Positions 1 through 7,113 of a stretch of DNA of 64,000 nucleotides are shown here, piece after piece (within the stretch, counting starts at the first letter, position 1; each line of letters starts with the position of its first letter). The notes under the pieces were generated by a model, which did not search any database, was not told where the DNA came from, and saw only the letters and a program-made list of their open reading frames with translations. Source of the DNA: Chlorobiota bacterium. GTDB taxonomy: Bacteria > Bacteroidota > Chlorobiia > Chlorobiales > Chlorobiaceae. The position numbers and the translations under genes are program-made. The DNA is taken from NCBI GenBank assembly GCA_016868665.1, contig VGGK01000009.1, forward strand, positions 1 to 64,000, read 5' to 3'.

Positions 1-168
1 TAACGTGGCCGCGGATGAGCAGCGCTCCGCGGCGGAAAATTTATTTGACGACGCGGAGTGTCTGCTCCAGCCGCTTGTTCGCCCGCCTGCGGGCGGACAG
101 GCGGATGCCCGATCCGCGGCCACGTTCACCCGACCGCAGGGCGGGTGAACAATGTTTAGACTGATCTG
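1..168. repeat. nested inverted-repeat structure, attC-like
   Basis: No gene is visible in positions 1-302. Bases 2-16 pair perfectly with 112-126 (15 bp). Inside this, 17-31 pair with 52-67 with one extra unpaired base and one mismatch, and 80-86 pair with 89-95. A further 9-bp hairpin (124-132 with 142-150) follows. Left arm starting in TAAC and right arm ending in GTT, an extrahelical base, and the neighbouring integron integrase all recall an integron attC recombination site. The folding is three-way rather than one long stem, and the GTTRRRY core is not matched strictly, so this is a structural suggestion only. The left edge of the window may cut it. Confidence 0.4.
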
Positions 169-313
169 CCTAATTCTGGAAATGCAGAAAGCTGCTTTCT
201 GTATAAGACAATTTCACATTCACACTCACAGACCAGCCAATTAATTATTTATATACAACTTATAAATATTAACAATGATGTAAACCGACCGGCTTATACA
301 GATCAGTCTAAAC
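154..313. repeat. 15-bp perfect inverted repeat pair flanking the integrase 3' end
   Basis: GTTTAGACTGATCTG at 154-168 is the exact reverse complement of 299-313. The right copy overlaps the stop codon and the last codons of the integrase gene (stop at 303-305). The 130 bp between the copies are AT-rich with no gene. Such a pair could be recombinase-related ends, a transcription terminator too wide to be efficient, or a chance leftover of a cassette boundary. Confidence 0.55.
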
Positions 314-1403
314 CGGCAACAAACAGGTCAACAGGGCTTTTTACTCCATGACCGCCCTTGTTTAAAACATGCGTATAAATCATCGTGGTGCTTACATCTT
401 TATGACCCATCAATTCCTGAATGGTTCGAATATCATACCCAGCCTCGAGTAAATGAGTCGCAAAAGAGTGCCTGAACGTATGACAGCCGGCATGTTTGAG
501 AATGCCCGCCCTGCCAACAGCTTCTTTTACTGCACGTTGAATAATTGTTTCGTGCATGTGATGCCGCCCTTCTTCACCGGTCTGCGTGTTCTTCCATCGG
601 TGCTCCTGGGGAAAAACCCACTGCCATCGCCATTCGGCAGGAGCGTTGGGATACTTGCGATCCAATGCTCCTGGCAGAAGTACACGTCCCCAACCTTCAG
701 CAATATCTTTATCGTGAAGGCTTTTGACCTTTTTCAGATGTTCGGCGAGAGGCTTTTTCAGGGATTCCGGCAACATCGTGATCCGGTCTTTTGCCCCCTT
801 GCCATCGCGAACCAGAATTTCATTGCGGGAGAAATCAATATCCTGCACACGCAATCGCAGACACTCCATCAGCCTCAACCCCGCACCATACATGAGTGAT
901 GCCATTAACCATTTGTCGCCTGAAAGTTGGGCAAGAAGAGCTTTCACCTCCTCACGAGTCAGCACAACCGGTAACCGGACAGGTTTTCGGGCACGGATAA
1001 CGTCTCCAGGATCACCTATTTCTTTGCCTATCACATGCCGGTAAAGAAATAACAGTGCGCTCAATGCCTGATTCTGCGTCGATGCGCTGACCTTTTCCTT
1101 CACGGCGAGATGCGTCAGAAAAGCATTGATCTCCGGTTCACTCATATCCTTCGGATGCCTCAGCTTGTGGAAATGGACAAAACGCCTGACCCAGGTACAG
1201 TAGGTATCTTCTGTTCTCTTGCTGTAGTGACGGACACGCATGGCTTCCCGAAATAACTCCAATAATTTCGGGCTGTGTTGCAATGGCTGAGCATGTAGAG
1301 CCGACGGTAACACTGTATGAGAATCAGCAACCATTTCCATGTTTTCCCATGCTTGCTTCTGCCGCAATAATCGCTTACAGCAAATATAGCGAAACAACAT
1401 CAA
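303..1403 (-). CDS. intI: integron-type tyrosine recombinase (IntI)
   Basis: This 366-residue tyrosine recombinase probably integrates and excises gene cassettes at attI/attC sites. An N-terminal SAM-like core-binding domain covers about residues 45-130. The catalytic domain has R177 (in GAGLR), K205, H308-x2-R311, H334 (in LMGH) and the nucleophile Y343 (in MIYTH), so all catalytic residues are present. Between K205 and H308 lies the extra segment typical of IntI rather than XerC/D (about residues 245-290, with [10 protein letters not shown] and [10 protein letters not shown]). IntI genes are known in several Chlorobiaceae. The gene stands alone: serB lies to the right and no cassette-like small genes are visible, though an array could lie beyond the left edge. 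The first residues are uncertain because several in-frame Met codons follow. Confidence 0.9.
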   Translation of the reverse strand: MMLFRYICCKRLLRQKQAWENMEMVADSHTVLPSALHAQPLQHSPKLLELFREAMRVRHYSKRTEDTYCTWVRRFVHFHKLRHPKDMSEPEINAFLTHLAVKEKVSASTQNQALSALLFLYRHVIGKEIGDPGDVIRARKPVRLPVVLTREEVKALLAQLSGDKWLMASLMYGAGLRLMECLRLRVQDIDFSRNEILVRDGKGAKDRITMLPESLKKPLAEHLKKVKSLHDKDIAEGWGRVLLPGALDRKYPNAPAEWRWQWVFPQEHRWKNTQTGEEGRHHMHETIIQRAVKEAVGRAGILKHAGCHTFRHSFATHLLEAGYDIRTIQELMGHKDVSTTMIYTHVLNKGGHGVKSPVDLFVAGLD

Positions 1404-1593
1404 GTCATCAACATATTACCGAATAAAGGAAGGATAAAATACACCACAGGACACCTGCGTTAAAGCAGCTCACGATTCCTGCATGGAAAGTCCTGTTTTT
1501 GAAGGTTCCTGAAACTGCACTATCTTGAGTAACACTATTTCAGGGCACCTTCCTGCCTGACCCATTGAGGAATAACCGTTATCGCCCCACTCC

Positions 1594-2817
1594 ATGCGCG
1601 AACTGCTGCTTGTCAATATTACCGGCCCTGACAAACCGGGGCTTACTGCGAAAATTACCGCGATCCTTGCCATCTATGATATTCCGGTGCTCGATATCGG
1701 CCAGGCGGTGATTCATAATCATCTGAGTCTCGGCATGCTGATCGAGGTTCCCAAGGAGTCGGCTTCGTCGCCGGTGCTGAAGGAGCTGCTGTTCTGCGCC
1801 CATACGCTCGGCATCCAGATCAGTTTCACTCCTGTATCGGACGATGAGTATGACCGGTGGGTGGGCGAGCAGGGCAAGCACCGCTATCTCTTGACGCTGC
1901 TGTCGCGGAAAATCACGGCGGAACAGCTTGAACGGGTTTCGTCGATCGTTGCGGCGCACCATCTGAACATTGACGATATCAGCCGTCTTTCAGGGCGCAT
2001 TCCGCTCGAAAACGGCGATAACGACAACCATACGAGAGCCTGCGTTGAGTTTTCGGTACGGGGTACCCTGCTGGATGAGGCGCTGTTCCGGGAGCAGCTT
2101 CTGGCCATTACCGACAGTCTCGGCATCGATATCGCGTTTCAGGAGGATAATATTTTCCGGCGGAACCGGCGGATGGTGGTGTTCGATATGGATTCGACGC
2201 TGATAACTTCGGAGGTGATCGATGAACTTGCTCTTGAAGCGGGGGTTGGCAAAGAGGTTGCGGCCATCACCGAACAGGCGATGCGGGGGGAACTGGAATT
2301 CAACGAGAGCCTGCAGCGGCGGGTGGCTCAGCTTAAAGGCCTTGACGAACATCTAATGGAAACAATTGCCGCGCGGCTGCAGCTGACCGAAGGAGCCGAA
2401 CGGCTGTTCGGTAACCTGAAACGGCTCGGCTTCAAGACTGCGATTCTCTCGGGCGGGTTCACCTATTTCGGCCATTACCTGCAGAAGAAGCTTTCGATTG
2501 ATTACGTGTACGCCAACACCCTCGAAATCGAGAACGGAAAACTGACGGGCAGGGTGCTCGGCAAAGTTGTGGACGGCGCGAGAAAAGCCGAACTGCTCGG
2601 CATCCTTGCCGAAAAGGAGAATATCCGCCTCGAACAGACCGTTGCAGTGGGAGACGGGGCAAACGACCTGCCGATGCTCGGCAAGGCGGGACTCGGCATT
2701 GCCTTCAGGGCCAAGCCCATCGTGCGCGAACGGGCCAAACAGGCGATCTCGACCCTCGGCCTCGACGCCATCCTCTACCTGATGGGGTTCAGGGATCGCG
2801 ACGAGCTGGCAGAGTAG
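1594..2817 (+). CDS. serB: phosphoserine phosphatase
   Basis: This enzyme dephosphorylates O-phospho-L-serine in the last step of serine synthesis. The 407 residues hold two N-terminal ACT-like regulatory regions (about 1-80 and 95-180, starting with LVNITGPDKPGL) and a C-terminal HAD phosphatase domain. The catalytic motif FDMDST has nucleophile D198 and acid/base D200; the SGGF and GDGANDLPML motifs complete the site. The length fits the ACT-bearing SerB class. It is a single gene, preceded by 190 bp that hold an imperfect hairpin (about 1501-1552) but no clear promoter. Ligand binding to the ACT domains, probably serine, is inferred from the family. Confidence 0.95.
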   Translation: MRELLLVNITGPDKPGLTAKITAILAIYDIPVLDIGQAVIHNHLSLGMLIEVPKESASSPVLKELLFCAHTLGIQISFTPVSDDEYDRWVGEQGKHRYLLTLLSRKITAEQLERVSSIVAAHHLNIDDISRLSGRIPLENGDNDNHTRACVEFSVRGTLLDEALFREQLLAITDSLGIDIAFQEDNIFRRNRRMVVFDMDSTLITSEVIDELALEAGVGKEVAAITEQAMRGELEFNESLQRRVAQLKGLDEHLMETIAARLQLTEGAERLFGNLKRLGFKTAILSGGFTYFGHYLQKKLSIDYVYANTLEIENGKLTGRVLGKVVDGARKAELLGILAEKENIRLEQTVAVGDGANDLPMLGKAGLGIAFRAKPIVRERAKQAISTLGLDAILYLMGFRDRDELAE

Positions 2818-3001
2818 GGGCTCCTGTCGCATCTTTCTCTATCAACGTGCACGTGGGTACAACGGAGCAATTCAGGCGCGTGATAACCGGCAACTCCGCT
2901 TATCATCGATGCAGAGCCACACCCGACAGGACAACCTTGCTGTCGCCACAGCACTGTGCGCCATTGCCGTTTGCCAGGAAACGATGGGAATGCTTCTCTC
3001 G

Positions 3002-4306
3002 TTACTCCCGTCTTGTGGCAGTAAAGGTGCTGTAGAGCGGCAGAAACCTGATCTTTTGCTCAGGGAGGTCTGCATACGGGCGGTCGGAAAAGACAAACGC
3101 TTTGCCACACTCCGGGTACGTGGCAAGAAAGAGATGAAGACTCCTCAAACTGCCTGCAACTCCGCTTTTCACCTCGACAGGATGGATCCTGCCGTTCAGA
3201 ACCGCCAGATAATCAACTTCCGCTGAACTGCTTTTAGCCTGTCTGTCCCAGTAATAAAGGTCACCCTGCTGGGATACCATCATCTCCTGTCCGACAAACT
3301 GCTCGGCCATTGCTCCCCGGTAGATGGCGAGAAGGTCGTTTCTTGCATACTCGATATCACTGGACATACCGGACAAATGACGCATCAATCCGATATCGAG
3401 CACAAGCGCCTTGAATAATTTTGCCGAGGCTGTAGCTCCCAATGGAAGCCCCGAAGGATCAACCGACGGGATTCTTCGGGCTACCTGGGCCAGGCATAAT
3501 GCATCAAATGCCTTTTTCAGCGTCGGGTTGCTGTATCCCTCGCCAAGACGTGCATATTTGATCTGTTTTCCGATATGCTGCGACAGGGAGATAAAGACGG
3601 CGTCGAGACAGAAGCGGTCAACCCTCGGCGTATATTTGGCAAAGTCCATCCTGAATGACTCTGCAATTTCTTTTTGTACGTCAAAGGCATCGCGCAGTGA
3701 GTTTTTCTCAAGGTACGCATTGACGGCCGCAGGCATTCCCCCGATAAAGAAATAGCGCTTCAGTTCCTCGCGCAGCAGGTCATGCACGACAGGCGATATG
3801 TCAGCAGGATTGCCGAGAACTGCAGCCACCGCAGGGGCGTTGCCGATTGCCTCCAGATATTCGGCAAAACAGAGCGGATAGAGCGTGAGAAACTGAACCC
3901 TGCCAACGGGAAAGGCGTTCTCATCAAGCGCGAATTCAAGGAGCGACCCGGCGGCAACAACATGCAGTTCCGGCATCTCTTCATAAAAATAGCGCAGGGC
4001 GGTTATAGCCCGGGGGCATGCCTGAATTTCGTCAAAAAAGAGCAGGGTTTTGCCGGGAGTGATTTTTTGCTGCAGGATGACCTCAAGATCCGAGATGATG
4101 CGCGAGGTCTTGAGATCGCCGTCGAAAACCCTGCATATGGACTGATTCCGCTCAAAATCCACAAGAGCAAGCGATTCAAATCGCTTGTTTCCGAACTCTT
4201 TGAGCGACCAGGTTTTACCGACCTGACGCGCTCCCCGCAGGATGAGGGGCTTGCGACGTGTCCCTTCCTGCCAGAGCCGCAGATCGTTCTCGATAAATCG
4301 AAGCAT
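3002..4306 (-). CDS. AAA ATPase with DUF4143 C-terminus
   Basis: This 434-residue protein belongs to the large AAA_14/DUF4143 family, scattered through bacterial and archaeal accessory DNA and without a settled function. The Walker A motif GARQVGKT is at residues 25-32 and Walker B LLFFDEIQ at 88-95; a sensor-like AAGS follows. The C-terminal half (about 200-400) matches the DUF4143 layout, ending in a PD-(D/E)XK-like segment (VDYLAV then PVEVKSG). That nuclease-like pattern is common in the family, but catalysis is unproven. It stands alone, facing serB, in the accessory end of the window close to the HipBST module, which suggests horizontal acquisition. Confidence 0.85.
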   Translation of the reverse strand: MLRFIENDLRLWQEGTRRKPLILRGARQVGKTWSLKEFGNKRFESLALVDFERNQSICRVFDGDLKTSRIISDLEVILQQKITPGKTLLFFDEIQACPRAITALRYFYEEMPELHVVAAGSLLEFALDENAFPVGRVQFLTLYPLCFAEYLEAIGNAPAVAAVLGNPADISPVVHDLLREELKRYFFIGGMPAAVNAYLEKNSLRDAFDVQKEIAESFRMDFAKYTPRVDRFCLDAVFISLSQHIGKQIKYARLGEGYSNPTLKKAFDALCLAQVARRIPSVDPSGLPLGATASAKLFKALVLDIGLMRHLSGMSSDIEYARNDLLAIYRGAMAEQFVGQEMMVSQQGDLYYWDRQAKSSSAEVDYLAVLNGRIHPVEVKSGVAGSLRSLHLFLATYPECGKAFVFSDRPYADLPEQKIRFLPLYSTFTATRRE

Positions 4307-4518
4307 GGGTGCTGGTTATGATGAGGAAAACAAGCTATTTTAATTATAAGGTGTATTTTATATAGCATTGATTTAAATATACAAGGCTTTTTATGTTTTC
4401 GTGCGATAGAAAACCTCTCCACAGCTATTTTCGCAGGAAAGCCTTTGCGGAAATTGTTGCCGGTTATGAATCGGCTCGTTGACCGGAAATACCGGCAAAG
4501 AGAAACCGGGGTAAGGCG

Positions 4519-4583
4519 CTTAATCGACGTACTCGACAAACCTTTCGAAATCCTCGCTGGGGGGAAGGATGATGGCTCCGGAG
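4519..4583 (-). pseudogene. 3' remnant of a third 2[4Fe-4S] ferredoxin gene
   Basis: On the minus strand these bases encode [20 protein letters not shown] followed by a TAA stop. That is the exact C-terminal pattern of the two intact ferredoxins to the right (…[15 protein letters not shown] and …[15 protein letters not shown]). The conserved upstream part, including all cluster-binding cysteines, is missing. Homology stops at about 4583, just before the first toxin-antitoxin operator at 4588. The differences from both neighbours indicate a distinct paralogue and not a fresh copy. The simplest reading is that arrival of the HipBST module removed its 5' part. Confidence 0.75.
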
Positions 4584-4587
4584 GATT

Positions 4588-4605
4588 TATACCTGAAAGG
4601 GTATA
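4588..4605. promoter_or_regulatory. HipB-type operator O1
   Basis: TATACC-N6-GGTATA, a perfect 18-bp palindrome. The layout (TATAC-N8-GTATA) is the same as the E. coli HipB operator TATCC-N8-GGATA. It is the first of three sites at a 41-bp period upstream of the HTH gene. Confidence 0.75.
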
Positions 4606-4628
4606 AATTTATTGTTTTTACTTGTTGT

Positions 4629-4646
4629 TATACCCGAAAAGGTATA
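4629..4646. promoter_or_regulatory. HipB-type operator O2
   Basis: TATACC-N6-GGTATA, the second perfect 18-bp palindrome, exactly 41 bp after the first. Only the six central bases differ from O1. Confidence 0.75.
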
Positions 4647-4669
4647 GATTAGCTATAAACCATACACGG

Positions 4670-4687
4670 TATACCCGATCAGGTACA
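4670..4687. promoter_or_regulatory. HipB-type operator O3, overlapping the leader
   Basis: TATACC-N6-GGTACA, 41 bp after O2, with one mismatch in the right half-site. It ends 9 bp before the HTH gene start codon, where bound repressor would block transcription start or early elongation. Confidence 0.7.
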
Positions 4688-4696
4688 ACAGGAATC

Positions 4697-4903
4697 ATGA
4701 AGGATATCGCTGAATTTGTCCGCGACAGGCGAAAAGCCCTGGGCATGACCCAGCCGGAACTGGCAGAAAAGGCCGGTACGGGTCTTCGTTTTATCCGTGA
4801 TCTTGAACAGGGAAAAAAAACATTGCGGATGGACAAGGTGAACCAGGTGCTTGCCCTGTTCGGGTTTGTACTTGCGCCTGTCAGGCCGGAGAGGGAGGCA
4901 TAG
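4697..4903 (+). CDS. hipB: HipB-like HTH repressor/antitoxin
   Basis: A 68-residue Xre/HTH_3 DNA-binding protein, the likely autorepressor of the toxin-antitoxin operon. The helix-turn-helix covers about residues 14-38 (MTQPELAEKAGTG then FIRDLEQGK). I start it at the ATG at 4697 because it directly precedes the domain and lies just after the third operator; an upstream TTG at 4622 in the same frame would put the operators inside the gene. The stop is 3 bp before the next gene, so translation is probably coupled. By family, HipB proteins dimerise and bind 18-bp palindromes like the three upstream. Confidence 0.88.
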   Translation: MKDIAEFVRDRRKALGMTQPELAEKAGTGLRFIRDLEQGKKTLRMDKVNQVLALFGFVLAPVRPEREA

Positions 4904-4906
4904 CGT

Positions 4907-5230
4907 ATGCAAAAAGCCGAAATACGGTACCTTGACCGAACTGCGGGCTGGTTGATTCAGGATGAAGAGGGCTATCATTTTCTGTATGATCAGCCATACC
5001 TGGATTCGAAGGAAGCCAGACCGGTAAGTCTGACGCTCCCGTTGCGGGCTGCTGCATATTCGAGCAGAACCATGTTTCCTTTTTTTGACGGATTGATACC
5101 CGAAGGGTGGCTGCTTGCCGTTGCCGAAAGGAACTGGAAGCTCGATCCGCGGGATCGTATGGGCCTCTTGCTGAACTGCTGCAGGGATTGCATCGGGGCG
5201 GTGAGTGTACATCCTGTAATCATGGAGTGA
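4907..5230 (+). CDS. hipS: HipS-like antitoxin (HipA N-terminal subdomain as a separate protein)
   Basis: This 107-residue protein matches the N-subdomain 1 that opens HipA kinases (Couple_hipA), here as its own gene. It carries the family signature FFDGLIPEGW at 59-68. In the HipBST system of enteropathogenic E. coli, HipS is the neutralising antitoxin and inserts a Trp (W65) into the kinase pocket; W68 sits at the equivalent place, which I infer from the shared PEGW motif. It lies 3 bp after hipB and 4 bp before the kinase gene, giving the order B-S-T. It could also be read as a hipA split by frameshift, but both open frames are clean and the kinase starts with its own conserved N-terminus. 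Confidence 0.87.
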   Translation: MQKAEIRYLDRTAGWLIQDEEGYHFLYDQPYLDSKEARPVSLTLPLRAAAYSSRTMFPFFDGLIPEGWLLAVAERNWKLDPRDRMGLLLNCCRDCIGAVSVHPVIME

Positions 5231-5234
5231 GCCG

Positions 5235-6191
5235 ATGGATCGTCGCTGTCTTTATTGCTATGAGCCTCTGGCCTCCGGAGAGGGTGATTTCCATCGGAAG
5301 TGCAGCCGGAAAATGTTCGGAACGCCTCTCCCTCCAGAGTTACCCTATGATGAAAACCAGCTCGACGAGCTCGCTCTGGAGGTCATCCGGAGCCAGACCG
5401 CCATTACCGGAGTGCAGCCGAAACTGTCGCTGCATCTGGAACCGGCCGGAAAGGCTCATGCTCCACAGCGATTCACCATTGTCGGCCTGTGGGGAGGGTA
5501 CATACTCAAACCCCCTTCGCAGCGATTCCGGCAGTTGCCGGAAATAGAGGACCTGACGATGCGCATGGCTGAAGCGGCGCGTATCGATACGGTTCCGCAC
5601 ACCCTGATTCGCATGCGGTCGGGAGCCCTTGCATACGTGACGCGCCGTATTGATCGTACAGGGAAAGGCAAGCTGCACATGGAGGATATGTGCCAGATCA
5701 CCGGACGTCTCACGGAGAATAAATATCACGGTTCATATGAACAGATAGCGAAAGCCATACATCGTTACTCTGCAAATCCGGGTCTCGATGTCATCAATTT
5801 TTTTGAGGTGGTGCTGTTCTGCTTTCTTTCCGGAAATGCGGATATGCATCTGAAGAATTTTTCACTGATCGATATCGAAGCAAAAGGTGGCTACAGCCTT
5901 GCCCCGGCCTATGATCTCGTCTCGACAGGACTGGTTATGCCTTCCGATAAGGAAGACCTGGCCTTGACGCTTGACGGAAAGAAAAAAAAGATCACGCTGA
6001 ACGATTTCAGAGCGGCTTTCGGCGTCTTGACGATTGACGAGGTGGTTCAGGAACGAATGTTCAGGAAGTTCAGAAATGTTCTGCCTCTTTGGGATCTGTT
6101 GATAGAAAAGAGTTTTCTTGACCATGAAAATCAGGCGGCCTACAAGGAGCTGATCAGGAAAAAATGTCACCAGATCCGGCTGGATGCGTGA
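5235..6191 (+). CDS. hipT: HipT-like serine/threonine kinase toxin
   Basis: A 318-residue HipA-type kinase lacking N-subdomain 1, the hallmark of HipT. E. coli HipT phosphorylates tryptophanyl-tRNA synthetase; the target here is unknown. Visible motifs are the Gly-rich loop AITGVQPK (56-63), ATP lysine K92 (YILKPPS), catalytic D203 in GNADMHLKN, and metal-binding D227 in LAPAYDLVS, so the kinase looks active. The two autophosphorylated serines of E. coli HipT correspond to A56 and T58, leaving one phosphorylatable position. The N-terminus has C5-x2-C8 and H20-x2-C23, a zinc-knuckle-like arrangement. It is the last gene of the operon, and the minus-strand ferredoxin gene ends 55 bp beyond it. 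Confidence 0.9.
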   Translation: MDRRCLYCYEPLASGEGDFHRKCSRKMFGTPLPPELPYDENQLDELALEVIRSQTAITGVQPKLSLHLEPAGKAHAPQRFTIVGLWGGYILKPPSQRFRQLPEIEDLTMRMAEAARIDTVPHTLIRMRSGALAYVTRRIDRTGKGKLHMEDMCQITGRLTENKYHGSYEQIAKAIHRYSANPGLDVINFFEVVLFCFLSGNADMHLKNFSLIDIEAKGGYSLAPAYDLVSTGLVMPSDKEDLALTLDGKKKKITLNDFRAAFGVLTIDEVVQERMFRKFRNVLPLWDLLIEKSFLDHENQAAYKELIRKKCHQIRLDA

Positions 6192-6246
6192 ACAGCTGAA
6201 ATGGAAACCACATTGACGACAGAATCACGCCAGTCTGATCTGCCGC

Positions 6247-6561
6247 TCAATCGACGTATTCGACGAACCTTTCGAAATCTTCCGGGCGGGGCAGAGTGAT
6301 GGCTCCGGAGGGGCACACCGGTTCGCAGCGGGTGCAGAGCACGAGGCAGTTGTACGGGTTGGCCACGGTCATTTTCGGGCGGCGCACCACGCCGTCGCTC
6401 TCGTAAGCCGCTCCGGGTTCGAAGACACCGGGACGACAGAGGTCGGCGCAGGCTTCGCATCCGTTGCAGAGTTCCGCATCGATAACGGGAAACCAGGCTA
6501 TCTCTTCGCGCGGCGCAAGCAGGCGCTTCTTTTTCTTTGAGGGTGAGGGGGAATTGCTCAT
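6247..6561 (-). CDS. 2[4Fe-4S] ferredoxin-like protein
   Basis: A 104-residue electron-transfer protein. Cluster-binding cysteines are C32, C35, C38, C42 and C72, C76, C79, C83. The second motif has the unusual spacing CX3CX2CX3C. The pieces RLLAPREEI before the clusters and [11 protein letters not shown] at the end are shared with the next gene and with the remnant at 4519. It is much longer than the classic 61-residue Chlorobium ferredoxins, so it is a separate family. It follows its paralogue by 27 bp and both lie downstream of alaS on the same strand. The redox partner is unknown. Confidence 0.88.
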   Translation of the reverse strand: MSNSPSPSKKKKRLLAPREEIAWFPVIDAELCNGCEACADLCRPGVFEPGAAYESDGVVRRPKMTVANPYNCLVLCTRCEPVCPSGAITLPRPEDFERFVEYVD

Positions 6562-6588
6562 GAGTCGCTCCGTTCAATATTCATTCTA

Positions 6589-7092
6589 TCAGTCAACATA
6601 CTCGACATACTTCTCGAAATCCTCTTTCGGCGGAAGTTTTATGGCGCCGGAGGTGCAGATGGGTACGCAGCGGTCGCAGAGCACAAGGCAGTTGTAGGGA
6701 TGGGCGACGAGGAATTTTGGCCGGTGAATGCCTTCGGGATCGGGTGGGCCGGGCTCGAAAACGCCCGGCTTGCAGAGTACCTTGCAGTCGGCGCAGCCGT
6801 TGCAGAGGTCGGGATTGATGGTGGGAAACCACGGTATCTCTTCGCGCGGCGCAAGCAGCCGTTTTTTTCGTTTGAGCGCAGGCGGCTGCTGGCTCTTTTC
6901 GGGCGCCTTGTGGTGGACAAGCACGCTTTCCACCTCTTTTTTCCATACTCCTTCGGTATCAACCGATTCGTCCTGGCATTTCTGCATGGCGCGGGACTTC
7001 AGCGCGAGCCGCAATGAACGAACCGGCCTGAAGAGGCATCCGTCGCACGAGGGCTTTTCGCAACGCCCGAAAAAACAGTCAAAAACAAGCAT
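6589..7092 (-). CDS. 2[4Fe-4S] ferredoxin-like protein with Cys-rich N-terminal extension
   Basis: This 167-residue paralogue of the downstream gene has clusters bound by C97, C100, C103, C107 and C135, C139, C142, C146. It carries about 70 extra N-terminal residues, opening with C6-x4-C11-x4-C16-x2-C19 ([14 protein letters not shown]). That could hold another metal site or be a structural zinc knuckle. A charged linker (about 40-80) joins it to the ferredoxin core. The gene starts 21 bp after the alaS stop, so cotranscription with alaS is likely. The start is supported by the conserved-looking Cys segment, but internal Met36 is an alternative. Confidence 0.82.
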   Translation of the reverse strand: MLVFDCFFGRCEKPSCDGCLFRPVRSLRLALKSRAMQKCQDESVDTEGVWKKEVESVLVHHKAPEKSQQPPALKRKKRLLAPREEIPWFPTINPDLCNGCADCKVLCKPGVFEPGPPDPEGIHRPKFLVAHPYNCLVLCDRCVPICTSGAIKLPPKEDFEKYVEYVD

Positions 7093-7113
7093 AACAAATC
7101 AACCGATAGTGCT

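Noticed and set aside
1495-1555. Riboswitch-like hairpin before serB
   Set aside because: Only one imperfect stem can be drawn, and it matches no known riboswitch core (for example tandem glycine or SAM types).
4697-6191. Ordinary two-gene hipBA with a frameshifted hipA
   Set aside because: The middle frame ends cleanly and the kinase begins with its own start and a Cys/His-rich N-terminus; sizes match HipS and HipT. The split is better explained as a natural three-gene system.
4515-6310. Direct repeats as att sites of an integrative element
   Set aside because: The two copies differ at many positions and encode the ends of different ferredoxin paralogues. No integrase lies between them, so paralogy explains the similarity.
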